This document shows, in pieces, positions 12,378 to 25,109 of a DNA stretch of 64,000 nucleotides. Each line of letters opens with the position of its first letter. Position 1 is the first letter of the stretch. The position numbers were made by a program, and so were the translations under genes. The notes beneath the pieces were generated by a model. The model saw nothing but the letters and a program-made list of their open reading frames with translations, was not told the origin of the DNA and searched no databases. Location of the stretch: the NCBI GenBank assembly GCA_029706075.1, contig JAINUG010000011.1:3656501-3720500 (forward strand), in the 5' to 3' direction. The stretch is from Aldrovandia affinis (Eukaryota > Chordata > Actinopteri > Notacanthiformes > Halosauridae).

Positions 12378-13720
12378 TAGGCATGGGACGGTTACCGTAA
12401 TAATGGTATACCGCGGTATAACAGGCCATGGTATAACTAACTACAAACATTTCGTTTCCACGGTATATGCTCTACGGTATTTTTTATTAAAAGAAGCAAA
12501 AAAAAGAAAATAATGCTATGCCGAAAATCTATGCACCCCCCCGAAAACGAACCTAAGGTAATTGAGATTCCGAATTTCACTTGGTGCAGAATTCTACTTA
12601 TGGCGGCATTGCGCGCGGAGTCAGTTGTGGAGTCAGTGAGATTTGTCGTCTGCTCCACGTTGATTCAGTCATGGCAGCCAGGTTCGAAATAGGAGGTGAA
12701 CCACCGAACTGTATCCCCGTCCAAAAAGACTAAATCAGCAGTATGGGAATATTTTGGATACAAGAAAAACACAGAAGGCAACTTGGAGGAGGAAGGTGCC
12801 CCAACATGTAAAACATGCCTGAGAAGCGTGGCAGCAAGAGGAGGCAATACCTCAAACCTGATAACGCATCTCCGGGATCACCACCCAGCACTCCTAGCCA
12901 AGTTCAAGGTAACGTAGTCTTTAGCAATACTTAGGTGCCTTGCTAGCTAACATTAGTGAAATAAATACTATAGGATAGTTAGCAAGGCAGATAACACGGC
13001 AAGACGTTCGCTCAGTGAAGTAACGTTAGGGGGGAAAAGCTAGCTGATTACTAGCTAGCTAACGTTAGCTAACTCCCATCAACAGCTAGCTTTCCCCCTA
13101 ACGTCATTGAGCAAACGTTCTGTATGTGCGCGGAGAGTAGCCCCAGAGAGTTTGTTTGCCTCATTATGTAGTAAATCATAGTTTATATTTTATTATTTAT
13201 ATATTACCAAAGCACACACGTTTTTGCAACAGTTAACGATAACTGTAGGTTACGTTAACATGTCTTTATTTTTCTTCTTTTAGGGCAGCAGTAGCAGCGG
13301 TGGTACAACCGCTTCAAAACCTGCACAACAGCCCACAATTCAGCAAACGTTTGAGAAACAACACGTTTCTCCATAAAAACCTGGACTGAGAGAGTGAGCA
13401 GCAAATGTGTGGATTAGAAAGTGAAACCTAGCTATGCCTATGGTTGTAGAGCTGCAGGTTTAGGCTCATTGCATTTATTTTGAATTTTATTTTGAAGTGT
13501 TTTATTTTTCAGAAAATAATAGTTTTACAGTATAAAGTTGACAAAAATATTGAACAAATATTCTGTTAAAATAAAAGAAATCGTAAAAAAAAATCTGTTC
13601 GTTTTTTTACCCAGATTTTAGAGGTGCACCGCCGCCGCGCTAATACCGTGGTAATGGTATACCGCGGTATTTTTTCCCAAGGTTATCATTAAGTCAAAAT
13701 CTCATACCGTCCCATGCCTA
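12378..13720 (+). mobile_element. hAT-superfamily element, non-autonomous, carries a BED-finger fragment
   Basis: Perfect 15-bp terminal inverted repeats (taggcatgggacggt) are flanked by a perfect 8-bp direct duplication, atgcacac, at 12,370-12,377 and 13,721-13,728: the hAT hallmark. The 12-bp palindrome ataccgcggtat occurs near both ends (12,408 and 13,659). Inside is a BED zinc finger frame but no transposase catalytic core, and 1,343 bp is too short for one. It inserted in a CA-rich tract. Confidence 0.93.
12696..13376 (+). pseudogene. BED-type zinc finger ORF inside the hAT element (two exons)
   Basis: Exon-like 12,696-12,908 reads SAVWEYFGYKKNTEG and CKTCLRSVAARGGNTSNLIT followed by HLRDHHP: the Cx2C...Hx3-4H BED finger. 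A GTAACG donor and a TTCTTCTTTTAG acceptor allow a join to 13,284-13,376 (GSSSSGGTTASKPAQQPTIQ, then stop after HVSP). The BED frame has no ATG of its own; the nearest ATG (12,671) is out of frame and stops after 20 codons. It is therefore probably a decayed remnant of the transposase N-terminus. Confidence 0.7.
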
Positions 13721-13728
13721 ATGCACAC

Positions 13729-13957
13729 GCACGCACATGCACGTGCATATGCATGCACGCCACACACACACACACACACACAGACACACACATACACACA
13801 TGCACACACACCCATATGCATGCACATACACACACTCACACACATGCACACGCACACACACGCAAGCACCCGTACACCCAAATGCACGCACGCCCACACA
13901 CATATACACACACCTATATGTACGCACGCCAACACACACACACACTCACACACACAT

Positions 13958-13989
<32 letters not shown>
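13729..13989. repeat. CA-rich complex microsatellite
   Basis: About 260 bp of interrupted CA/GCA/TGCA units directly beside the hAT element, continuous in character with the CA tract on its left side. Confidence 0.9.
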
Positions 13990-13990
<1 letters not shown>

Positions 13991-16900
13991 TGTACACACG
14001 TGTGACTTCATGGTTGGTCTGATGAGCAAAGCTACCCTGCATACTGTACTTACCGGTGAACTTGTTTCCTGAATTTTCTCTGTCCTGGAATCTGAGCTCC
14101 GTGTCCCAAATACAGAGTTCAGACTCTTCACAATGTGTGTTATCTGTACGTCTTAACTTAGAATGGAAAAAAGAGCATTGTACAAACAAACCAGCACAGC
14201 AACTAAAATTAAGGGTTTTAAATATATTAATATATTATAAATGACCAGCAGGATCAGAGATTTCCTAAGAATCAGAAAGATTTCCTGCTTACAAAAACAA
14301 CCAACCAATCCTCAATGGAGCTGGAGCTCGATTAGGAACAATGACAACAATAACCATGACAACGGTAACACTGGCAAGGATTACCACAGCAACAGTTGCA
14401 GCAATTGGCCTGAAAACTGTGTCACAGCACAAGCCTGGTAATGCCCCTTCAAAACATCTGCCGCCATCTGAGGCTATTTACATGTGTCCCTCGCTGCAAG
14501 CTGCCTCTGTACGAAGCAGATGATTTCACAGTCTATGTTACAGACACAAAGAAGCTTACTGATAAATATGCTTTCTTTGGGAACCTTTTTCAGTGGGATG
14601 AAATAGAAGTGTAGAATTGATGGTGGCCATCACTCACACAACATTACACACAGTTTGCATTGAACCGGGCAGTGTAATGTGTATTCCAGAACACCTATTT
14701 CGTTTTTTAGGTTGTTTTATAGCTATTGCTATAAATGTAACCGAGTTAATGCCAGTATTCTTGAGCTTGAGTAATGCAACTGAACTCCATGATGCTCACA
14801 CCCAAGCCTGGCTTATTACATCATTGCAGAAGATGGGAGAGGCTACAGAGGAGGCGAGTCCCCCTCACTCCCTCGACAATAGATCTGAGATCAGCTTCCC
14901 CAGCCCCATTCCCAAGCCCCAAACATTGACAGTAGCATTTTGATCTTGATCCAGGATAAGCTGCCTTCGATGTTAGGTATTTCTATATTTTCTATATTAA
15001 ATCTGAAAATAATCATATTCTCAACAGTACCAGCAGCTGTAGCAGAGGTGAAGGAGGGTGAATGTCATCATCCAGCTCTTCTATCCCCTTTACAGTACAG
15101 ACACAACCAAGGAACAGGAGCGTTCCTTCGATAAAGGCAACAAACTCCCACAATAAAACCAAACCAGTGCTTAGAGAGGAACGGTGCTATGGTATGCTCA
15201 AATATAATTATGGAATCATGCTGAATCTCACACTGGCACAGAAGGCTGCATGTGTCAGGGATGATGACTAACAAGCTACCAAATATAAGCTCTGTCTCTA
15301 GAGCAGCACTGCTGCACTACGTTGCTCTTTGTGCGATCTATCAGCCGTAACCGGATACGTCCACTGCACTGCCTAAGCATGCCTCTCTCATTACCACAAG
15401 TGCTATTCCCTTAATTCCAACCCCACAAAGCCCAGAGATCAAAAGGTCCACCTTAAAAAATGAAAGAGAGCAGGCCCTCTGATTTCCAAGTGGTTTTTAG
15501 CAGGAAGAGCACATGCTGTGGTGTAAAATGGCTGTGAACCACTATGTGCTGGGAGAGACAAATGAGTCTGCTTTATGAAGTAAACAACCTGCTATTGCCA
15601 TTATAGTGCTAATGAGAGAAATATCATGCCTTCTTTAGATTATTCAGTGATAAATACAGAAATACAGAAATGTAGCCTGTTGTTATTTTGGTGTGTATGT
15701 TGTTATTGGATGTTATTCAAAAATTTACTCCCATTATATGTGGATGCTCACGGCTCACAGGAAAACAGACAAAAGTATCAACAACACCATGTGGATGGAT
15801 CTAAAAGACATAATGAGTAGTAATCATGAAATTATGGATTTTTGTCAGAGTGCTTCTTTAATAGGGCACACAACCACAATGAGAACACTCTTCTATGAGG
15901 ATACACATCCACTTCTAACAAAGATACACAACCTCAACGTGAACACACCCATAATAGGGTTCACAACAGCAATGTGAGGACACTTCTATGAGGAAGCACA
16001 TAGAAGACAGGGTGTTTCTGCTCATTTTCGGTCATTTCTCAGATGGTTAATCTGGTTTTGTACTCTTTTCATTGTGACAGGGAGAGTATCCATGGTGACT
16101 CTGCTGAGCTCTTTCCTCCTGGAGACAGGGTGGAAGGGAAGGATATGATCATGTGATCATGTGTTTATGTGTGTGACACACCTTCCTTCCCCTTCCTTTC
16201 CAGAGACATAAAAAAGAGTGGGCCCTGTCGTCTATCTCCCAGACACAGACTCCCAGATCCACCATCTGTCCCCGTCTCGGAAAAAGGGGAAGGGCCCCCC
16301 AACCCTGTTTTCAAGAAAAGGGGCCAGTTCACCACATAAAGCTCCTGTAAGGCTTTGGATAAAAGTACTGTTAGAAAATTAAAGCTCCTGAGGGAATTTC
16401 AAAAAATTAAGGGAATTTCCACAAACCACATATATCATCTATACTAAATGCATGCCCCTATATGTACAAACACACAGATGTATGCCCCCATGTCCACAGG
16501 CAAACATACACACATTCCACAGGGGTGGAAAAAGTATACAATACTACTTTAAAAATAATTTAGATGAAGTCATGGATATTCATATTATTAACAACTATAT
16601 TTGTTTGGAGGAAAAAAATGCTTAAGAAGGTGCTTTACTGTATAGGCTATATGTGTTATGTGTGTCACCGTGACAACTACCTAGTTCCCAGCCTTCTAAG
16701 GCACTCAATTTCATCAAGTATGAGGAAAAAAACATTTGAAAAATTCCTGCTCTGTGCCGTCACTGGAGAGTTGCATGCGACAGTGCGAAGCTACCTCGGA
16801 GAAAGACAGAATTGCAGACCAAATGAGGACTGAAAATCCACAGGAAAGATACTAGGGTGTATAAAGGAACACAGCTCTATTAGGCAGGAAATAAGTGTGG

Positions 16901-17181
16901 ACCTTTTTCCAACCCGCATCCCTTCAGCTAATGAGATCACAGCCTTCTCCACCCACCAACACTGCTGGCAGACGTAGAGTAGCAGGGTTCTTTGGGCTGA
17001 GTGAATCAATGTTACATGAGTGGCCCTCTCTGCTTTCACAGTGCGACTGATACCCAGCCATTACTGAGCGAGACCATATCGGCTACAGAGACCTGCAATC
17101 CTACCTGTACTGCAGTGCACAGCTGTGTGTGTGTTGCCTTCCTGCCCCTCCCACACGCATTGCAAACTCGTAAGCCAGGTA
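13990..17181. other. Intergenic, no gene seen
   Basis: AT-rich, with no frame that looks coding and no element with clear ends. I see nothing I can name here. Confidence 0.6.
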
Positions 17182-17421
17182 CATTACATTACATTGACAT
17201 TTTAGGCATTTAGCAGACGCTCTTATCCAGAGCGACTTACACAGTTTACATACAATCCATTTACAGCTGGATATATATATATTTTTTTTTACTGAAGCAA
17301 TTCAGGTTCAGTACCCTGCTCAAGGGTACAACAGCAGGGGCCCCCCACCTGGGAATTGAACCTGCAACCTCTGAGTTACAAGCCCAGCTCCCTAACCATT
17401 GCACTACACTGCCAGCCCCAG
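17182..17421 (-). mobile_element. tRNA-headed SINE (minus strand)
   Basis: On the minus strand the head is ggcagtgtagtgcaatggtt with ggttgcaggttcaattccc (A- and B-box spacing of a tRNA), then 'acccttgagcagggtac' and the tail agtcgctctggataagagcg with tctgctaaatgcc. The same family is at 38,614, there on the plus strand. 17,422-18,200 shows nothing clear. Confidence 0.88.
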
Positions 17422-18200
17422 GTACAGGTGACACACATGTCTCGTTGGTGATGTACTAGGGTTTAACTGCACCTGTAAGGAAATAAATGATCATTCTAGA
17501 GGACCATGTGGAGAGGGAGGTTACAGGCTGCCACTCCCCATGTCTTCTTTGAGAGCTGTCCAAGGTCCTGAAACCCACAGAGTTTGAGGGGCACAACTGG
17601 CCTCATCCCACCACGAGCCAGGTGGGTTTAACAAAGCCAATGTTCCTCGATTTGGCACATCGTACCGATGCGCCAGGCACCAACAGGCTGTAAGTTGTCA
17701 GTTAGAGATACGCCTTTCCTTAGTTCAAGGCTAACCCTCTCGTAGGTATTTGTGTGGGTGCGGCTGGCACAGCGGTAACTTCAGTTATTCCAAATTGGGA
17801 AGAAAAATAAATCAGGAAGTAATTGTTAACAAACTGAAAACAGTGAAATAGAAGACAGCAGTGATGGGCACATTGTGCTACCAGGGGAGTAGTCTTAGAT
17901 AAGGTATTACTTCACGCTGCCATTAGAGATGCTGTGGCTGTCTTCACAAAGAGCAAGAGTAATGTATGGCTTTTTGTTACCAGCCTTTTATTGGTTACAG
18001 AACCTCCAGCATCCCACCCCTTACATTTCTCCCAAGATTGTCAATTGTAATGAGAAGTGACTTCCTAGTGAGCCTCTGGGCAATGAAGACTGAATTAAAC
18101 ATTAGATCATACGACAGCACAGAAAGACATCTCAATTTATATCTCAAATGCCTCTCCCAACTCTACTAAATAACTACTGATACTTAATAGACATCAACTA

Positions 18201-19579
18201 CAGTTTTTCTCAATCACTTAAAACACAATTCTTGGAACTGTATCTACATTCTCAAACAGTAAGTGCAAACCCCACAACAGCAACGCATTTCCACCAAACA
18301 CTCTATAAGTTATGACTGCTTTCACACAAAATGCTAATGTAAAACACATTTTTTCAAAACAGTTAACACAAATATGTACAATTGACACAGAAATCAATTA
18401 AATAAGCATTGTTAACCAAAATTGATTATATTGTCACAATAAATACAATACAATCAATACATCAACACACTCATATATGAGGTTACACTGAGTTTGGTGT
18501 TGTTGAAAGATTGCCTTTTGCCATGTTTGGAGGCTCCTTACAATACATTTACATATGATTAGGGAACAGACTTGCTAAATATGTTGTAGTTTGGGACAAC
18601 GTCAGTTTTCAAGGTTGTGCCCTCATCAGGGAATGGTTTGCTGCCCACCAAAGGATTTTCATGGAATTCCTCCCACCCTATTCCCCCTTCCTCAACCCGA
18701 TTGAGGAGTTCTTCTCATTGTGGAGGTGGAAGGCCTATGACCACCGGCCTCAAGACCAAATGACTCTGGATGCCAAGAATGCTGGCTGAGTTCTGCTAAC
18801 ATCACAGCAGAATGTTGCAGGGGATGGTTGTGGCATGCCAGGTTTTCCCCTAAATGAATTCGGTGCCAATAGTCACAGTCAATTTTCTCTAACAATATTG
18901 TTGAAAATATGACAGTGTTTTGCTTCTTTCAATTCATTTCATTTTACTGAAAGAAAACTTTTGGGAAACAACCTGTTCTTGAATACATATTTCTTTGCTG
19001 AGAACTGTGTGTGGCAACATCGCTGTTAACAGCAACACTATTTCCAATCCCTTCTGAAAAATGTGTATTGCAGAAGTTGACAAAAACAAGCAACAAAACT
19101 TTCCATATTTAGGAGGAAAGGTATATTTTACATTACACAGTAATAGTTAAATATGCTGTGCTTGCATAAATATGCAGATATTTGCTGGTCTTTTGTTTGT
19201 TTATTTGGGGGGTATATTCCTGTGATTCTGCAATCACATTTTATGGGAGAGACTGAATCTATGTATACAGCACAAGGCATAAGGCAAAGGAACATGCGCC
19301 CTGGGATGACTGTGTCATTTAGATGCTAATACATAGTAAATTGAGTGTCTTTGGTTGCACACTGATAAATGAAGTGTTCAATTATGTAATAATGGTGTAC
19401 TCTTTGATATAAATGTATTATTTTGAAACATGTGTTAAACATATTGGTTGTTTTAAAGAATTTTGCAGTTGAAATGCATTGTTTGCTAAACACATTATAC
19501 TGTTGTGGAGTTTGCACTTACTGTTTTGAGAATGTAGATACAGTTTTAAGAATTGTGTTTAAGCGATTGAGAAAAACTG
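18201..19579 (+). mobile_element. IS630/Tc1-like DNA transposon with DDE fragment
   Basis: Ends are inverted (cagtttttctcaatcactta at 18,201; tgattgagaaaaactg-type at 19,579), and TA precedes the left end. At about 18,588-18,790 the plus strand encodes VVWDNVSFQGCALIREWFAA and LPPYSPFLNPIEEFFSLWRW, the D and E motifs of a DDE_3-type transposase, then a stop. The N-terminal half is absent, so this copy cannot be autonomous. Confidence 0.82.
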
Positions 19580-20024
19580 AAAAACAAGAGAATGTAAAAA
19601 TTCTAAAAACAGGCTAACTCTTGGTAGTGTTTCACATAAACAATACAATGTTTTGTGGGGTGCATTCTTTTTCATTTGAGATCAGAGAAATGGTGAAATG
19701 CTAGTAGGGACTGAATCCAAACTTCCTGTATTTGTGACTCTAGACTACAGCCTTTGAACAAGTTTATGAACCATTGACCTTGTATGAAGTCAAAACAATC
19801 GTCGTGTTACGTAAGAGAAATAATTGCCTTCTCCCTGTCTTTTTCCTTAAGAAAGAAGGATGAATATTACAATGCATAGAGACGGGAGGCGAATGAAGAG
19901 CCCTCACAATGATACACAGCAAGGCCCGAAGCAGTGACATCACCACACCACCAGCCCAACTGACTGGCATTTGAATGAACCATTGTCATTGATATTTCAA
20001 AAATTGGGTAATCAATTGACTATA

Positions 20025-21390
20025 CAGTTTTTCTCACACACAAAAACTGGTACTACGGACACACTGACCACAAATTGAAGCCTACCTGTGAAACTATAAG
20101 CACTATTTTGCTTGCTTTCACTATTTTACATTGCATTCTCAAATAATCCAAATGTAATTATTCAAATTATCTTCGCAAATAAAACCTCTTATGTCCACAT
20201 GGAAAGCGCTGCCATTCAGAAGCCTAAACAATTTATCAACTGACCACACTCAGTCCTCACAGGTACCAACAGTATTTGCCTAAATATTTCAACCAGTAAT
20301 CAGAGACTTAGCACAGATAAAAGGGCCACAGGTAAACTCTCCTGTCTCTAAGAGCTTATGGATCCAAATATTACTGACAGAGGAGGAGGTGGAACAGGTG
20401 GAAGAGGATGAGCCAAGCCCAGAGACCTAATCTCACAAATGAAATCAGGGCAACTTTGATTGATCATGTAGCTAAAACCATGGTTTGACCTTGAGGGAGG
20501 CCAGGCAAAGGGTGCAGCCAAACCTGAGACACCGTCGTGTTTCTGATCTGGACCTTCACAAATGAGAATAGGTAAGTACTGTAAACATTGGACTAATCTC
20601 ACCTTTTATCTTTACCGTTTCCTTTATTACTGCATTGCAACACAGTACTCTACAGTAGGCTATTCCTATTTTGTCAATACAGTACACTGTAACATAACTT
20701 TTCTTTCAGAATTTAAAGACAACCAGCTGGTGGTAGAAGACAATGCCTCTTCACAACAGAGCAAGAAACGGCTGTAGTCGTGCTACAAAACAATCAGACT
20801 GAGGAAAATCAATTATATTTATATAACTCCATATACATATAAATCCATATATAAATCCATAAATAATTCAATTTGACTTTGTCATCATTGATTAGCCTAG
20901 CCTGACAGAGATGACAGACAAAGAGGGTTTTTTTCTTTTACGTATATGGTTTTCCTGTACAGAGGTACTGTATTCTCATGTTGTGTTTTTCCGTATGCTA
21001 TTTGCTGACATGGAAAAATGTGTTTTGTTGGTACGGTATTTGTGTATTCCTTTTATGTTTGAGTTCATTCAGTAACAATCTGTTACAACAGGCTTCACAT
21101 TGTAAGTTTACAACACTGCAAATGCATTAGTGATAGGTTAAGATTTTCATAGCAGTGTTTTCCATTTATCACACCAGTCCCCATTAGTCTATTGATTTGA
21201 TGCATGTGTGTGTCATTTTGGTTAAAATGTGTCATCTCAAGAAGAGAGAACATAGTTTTGAATGCAGCGTTTCATTTTGCGAGAGATTTGAGCAGTTTTG
21301 CCAAGATGGTTTACTCATTGAGTTTTGGGTTCATAGGTTTGAGAAAATGAGTTATAGTTTCAGCAAACTTGTGTAAACAATTAAGTGAAT
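20025..21390 (+). mobile_element. Same IS630/Tc1-like family, N-terminal half; right end uncertain
   Basis: Starts cagtttttctcacacac after TA. At about 20,370-20,780 it carries the transposase N-terminus in broken form: a Gly/Arg-rich start, helix-turn-helix remnants (FDLEGGQAKGAAKPE) and LFTTEQETAVVVLQNNQTEE. The DDE part is missing. A degraded right end (gtttgagaaaatgagttatag...tgtgtaaacaattaag) is my guess for the 3' terminus. Confidence 0.65.
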
Positions 21391-21525
21391 GTCATGTTGC
21401 AGTGACTCCTCCTGCTGTTAGGCCAGCTGAGACTCCTCTCAACAACAATGAGTTTAATGGAGAAATCTAGAATCGGCCTTACCAAGAACAACAGAGACAT
21501 TCATTTCCTGAGTGAGGCCTCTGTA

Positions 21526-21526
21526 T

Positions 21527-21599
<73 letters not shown>

Positions 21600-21600
21600 T
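21526..21600. repeat. (GT)n microsatellite
   Basis: A long nearly pure GT run, the first of three within 500 bp; the others are at about 21,690-21,736 and 21,931-22,004. GT/ATGT-rich sequence lies between them. Confidence 0.95.
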
Positions 21601-21687
21601 GTGTGTGGGGGGTATGTGTACTTATGTGTGTTCTTTATGTGTGTGTGGATGTGGATATGCATACATACTGTATGTAAATATGTGTAA

Positions 21688-21737
<50 letters not shown>

Positions 21738-21927
21738 ATGTATGTGTGTGTGTGCATGTGCATACCTGTGTGCGTGTGTACTGTATGTGCATGTGCAAAG
21801 GTGTGTATGTGTGTATGTTAGTGCGTGTGTACTTTATGTATGTGTGTGGGTATGTGTGCATTTACACATTTGTATGTGTGTATGCATATGGGTGTGTATG
21901 TATGTGTACACATGTGTTTGTGCCTAA

Positions 21928-21930
<3 letters not shown>

Positions 21931-22004
<74 letters not shown>
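21931..22004. repeat. (GT)n microsatellite
   Basis: A pure GT run of about 74 bp ending in tttgcagtctgc. Cys/Val frames through it are not genes. Confidence 0.95.
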
Positions 22005-22008
<4 letters not shown>

Positions 22009-22504
22009 AGTCTGCACCACTGCAATGAGATCACTGGGAGGACACAGGAAATGATGCGGGTGGAATCTAAACATGGTGCAGTTAAATACACTCTGCAGAT
22101 TACAGCAGCCTGACTCACCCCATTCCGCCCTCAAATCCACATTACCTCAGACAGAACACAGAACAGAGTCAGACACCGACATCTTTCTTTCCTCTCAGTG
22201 TACGCTTACATTTTTGTTTTTGGTGTGTCCAGCTGATGCCCTTGGTCATCATTAACAATTCAAGTCAGAGATTAGAGAGAAAAATAAGTATTGAAATGCG
22301 GTGTTGGTTGATAATTGTCGTTACAATTATATAATAATATAATTGGTCATTCTCTTTTCAGAAACTCTGAAATAGCCTTCATCTCTTTTTGGGCATTGCC
22401 GTACTCCAACTTGCTCATTTCATGCACTAATAAAGACATTACTTTCTCAAGACATGTGCGGAGAAGAGAGCTGTCCGTTTGTGTGCCTTGGCCAATCTCA
22501 CAGT

Positions 22505-22630
22505 GACACGCCAACACGTTCTCATTCCCAACTCGTCAGATATTGCAGCTTCTGCAAGCTTCTGAATCGAACCCCGGTCGCGTGGCCAGCGTTGAACGTT
22601 GTAACCACTGGACCACGCCGTGGCATACTT
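22505..22630 (-). mobile_element. tRNA-headed SINE fragment (minus strand)
   Basis: On the minus strand: ccacggcgtggtccagtggt, then gaccggggttcgattcag (B box) and gcagaagctgcaatatctga with gttgggaatgagaacgtg. The last segment recurs in the opposite orientation at 22,970-23,020. Confidence 0.75.
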
Positions 22631-22859
22631 TTTAAAATATTGATTACACACTCCAAATAAACTACGTCACCCAGCATGCATTAGGTCTATATTGTTGGTT
22701 GGTATTCGATATTTTTAAATAATTTTCCGTGTATAGTAAATAAAAGAATTTCTGGTATATTTCGATATATGTGTATGTGATTTTAAGTAATTAAATTTGA
22801 ATAAGTCACAATAGTTTGATTGTCTAAAAGTAGGCTAGTCACTCCACATTTGCGTTGAG

Positions 22860-23025
22860 GTTTACGGTCTGCCCTTGGCGTCACAATCCGCTAAAGTGGG
22901 AATCGTACCTAGGTCGTCATGAAGTGAAGCCAAAGGCTTCCAGGCGCGTCTCCAGGCGACAACAAGGGGCCCTTGCAGAAGCTGCAATATCTGACAAGTT
23001 GGGAATGAGAACGTGCTGGACATAC
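22860..23025 (+). mobile_element. Related SINE fragment (plus strand), inverted relative to 22,505-22,630
   Basis: Ends gcagaagctgcaatatctga plus caagttgggaatgagaacgtg, the same block as its neighbour but inverted. The two lie about 350 bp apart, so the pair could form a hairpin in RNA. Its head is too diverged to confirm. Confidence 0.55.
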
Positions 23026-23787
23026 TAAGCTTTGAGGGCAACACTTCTAGAGGCCTCAGACTGTATCTCCCCCCTGAGCTATCCAAGACTGACAGCCATT
23101 ATGCCACTGGGCATAAATCCATTTCTGAAGCCACGGAAGTCTCGGTAATTGGTCCACCACAAAACTATGCTGCAAACTGATAGCCCCTAAAAGCCCTAAG
23201 TGTATCTATATTGTATGTAGATCCCCCCCCAACCATTCTGTCTGTTCCTTCATTATTCCTGTTTTCAATTCTATGATGTTAAAGAAAAACAAGATAACTC
23301 TATGTTTGGGCGGTCTCCAAACTGAAGTGTAAGGGAGAATGAGAAAGCAATTTCCTTCTCTTCACTGTAAGCGCATTAATGATGCATTCGATTGTATTCC
23401 TTTGACATTGCCTGGGTTTATCCCGTTTCAACAACGAAGACCGATACCTATCATAGCTCCTCCACCTCTCCGGTCTCTGCTAATTACTAATTCAACTGCA
23501 AGATGCCGTAGCTGCCTACGTTCAATACGGCAAACTGGAGAGGAGAGCTTTATCTGCTTAAAATGTACTCCATGGGTTTTCAGACTCTCAACTGTACTCC
23601 AATGTCCAAAAACACCTGCAATGCCAGCTAAGAGGCAATAAGGTACGGTAGGGCAGGTGTAGAAAGAGACTATAACCTTATCCATTCAATTATTTATTGT
23701 TATTTTATACATTAAATAAAAAAGAATGAATAATGCATAAATGTACAAACCATATGCTACTGTGAAAGCTTAAATTAAAAACTCATG

Positions 23788-25003
23788 ACAGTTTTTCTCA
23801 ATTGTTTAGACACAAAAAGTAGTACTACGGACACGATTAAGAAAACCTAAAGCCTATGTATGAATAAAAAAACTATAAGCACATTTCGCTTCATGAATAA
23901 AAACTATTGTGTTCACATGGAAAGCACTGCTGTTCAAAATGCTAAAAAATAAAACATTTATCAATTGACCACACTCAGTCCTCACAGGTACATTATTTGC
24001 CTTAATTATTCAATCAGTAAGCAGAGATTTAGCACAGGCAAACATCCGGGGCCACAGGTAAACTTCCAAACCATAGTTTGACCTTGAGGGAGGCCAGGCA
24101 AAGGGTGCAGCCAAACTTGAGCAGCTTCATTGTTGCATCCATGACCCAGACCTTCACAAATGAGAATAGGTAAGTACTGTAAACAATGAAGCTGCTCAGG
24201 TTTGACTGCACCATTTGCATGACCTCCCTCAAGGTCAAACTATGTTTCACCACAAAATTGTCCTAATTTCATTTGTTAGGGAAGTTTACCTATAGTGTTT
24301 GTGCCTGTGAGGACTGAGTGTGGTCAATTGATGAATTGATTAGCATTCTGAGTGGCAGTGCTTTCCAAGTGAACACAAGAGTTTTATTTATGAAGATTGT
24401 CCTTAACGAGGAGAAGTGTATTTAGGGTTTTGCAAAAAGTAAATTTGACAATGCAATTTGTGTTTGAACAAGTGAAATGTGCTTATACTTTTGCAGAAAG
24501 AGTTTTTTTTATCAATATAGGCTTTATGAATGAATGAATGAATATTGGATTTATATAGCGCTTTTTTTCCAAGGAACTCAAAGCGCTTACAACAATAGGG
24601 GCAACTCACCACCAATGTGCAGCACCCTCCTGGGTGAATGCGACGGCAGCCATAGTGCGCCAGTAAAAGCTCACTACACATCAGATACACAGTGGGAAGG
24701 TGAGGAGGGAGGTATTAATGAATTCCATCAATACATATTGTCTTGGTTGGGAATTGGGCCAGGACACCAGGTTAACACCCTACTTTTTTCGAAAAGTGCC
24801 ATGGGATCTTTTATGACCACAGAGAGTCAGGACCTTGGTTTTTACCATCCCATCTGAACGATGGACATGTAGTCCCATGGGATCGAACCCACAACCTTGG
24901 CATTGCCAGTGCCATGCTCTAGCAACTGAGCTGCAGGACTATGCTTTAAGTTCATTTTGTCCATAGTAACAGTTTTTGTGTATAAACAATTGAGAAAAAC
25001 TGT
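23788..25003. mobile_element. Fold-back (long inverted repeat) DNA element of the cagtttttctcaatt family
   Basis: Left arm 23,788 to about 24,140, right arm about 24,181-25,003, nearly reverse complements over their shared blocks: acagtttttctcaattgttt at the ends, ggaaagcactgc, caattgaccacactcagtcc, catagtttgaccttgaggga and gagcagcttcatt at the centre. The spacer is about 40-60 bp. The arms contain the helix-turn-helix coding region of the 20,025 element. A SINE is nested in the right arm. Confidence 0.85.
24528..24945 (-). mobile_element. SINE nested in the right arm of the fold-back
   Basis: On the minus strand: a tRNA-like head (tgcagctcagttgctagagc, gttgtgggttcgatccca), a long body, and a LINE-type tail (gtaagcgctttgagttcctt, agcgctatataaatccaata) ending in (attc)n. 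It interrupts sequence that is continuous in the left arm, so it is younger than the fold-back. Confidence 0.85.
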
Positions 25004-25109
25004 AACAAATGACTATAACACATTGTAAAATGAATCATCCAGGGCCTTCACTCGAACACTCATTGGTTTCTGAACAATCTTCCCTCTCAATGAATCACCA
25101 GCATGAACC

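Noticed and set aside
21512-22054. 180-codon Cys/Val frame
   Set aside because: Generated by (GT)n runs.
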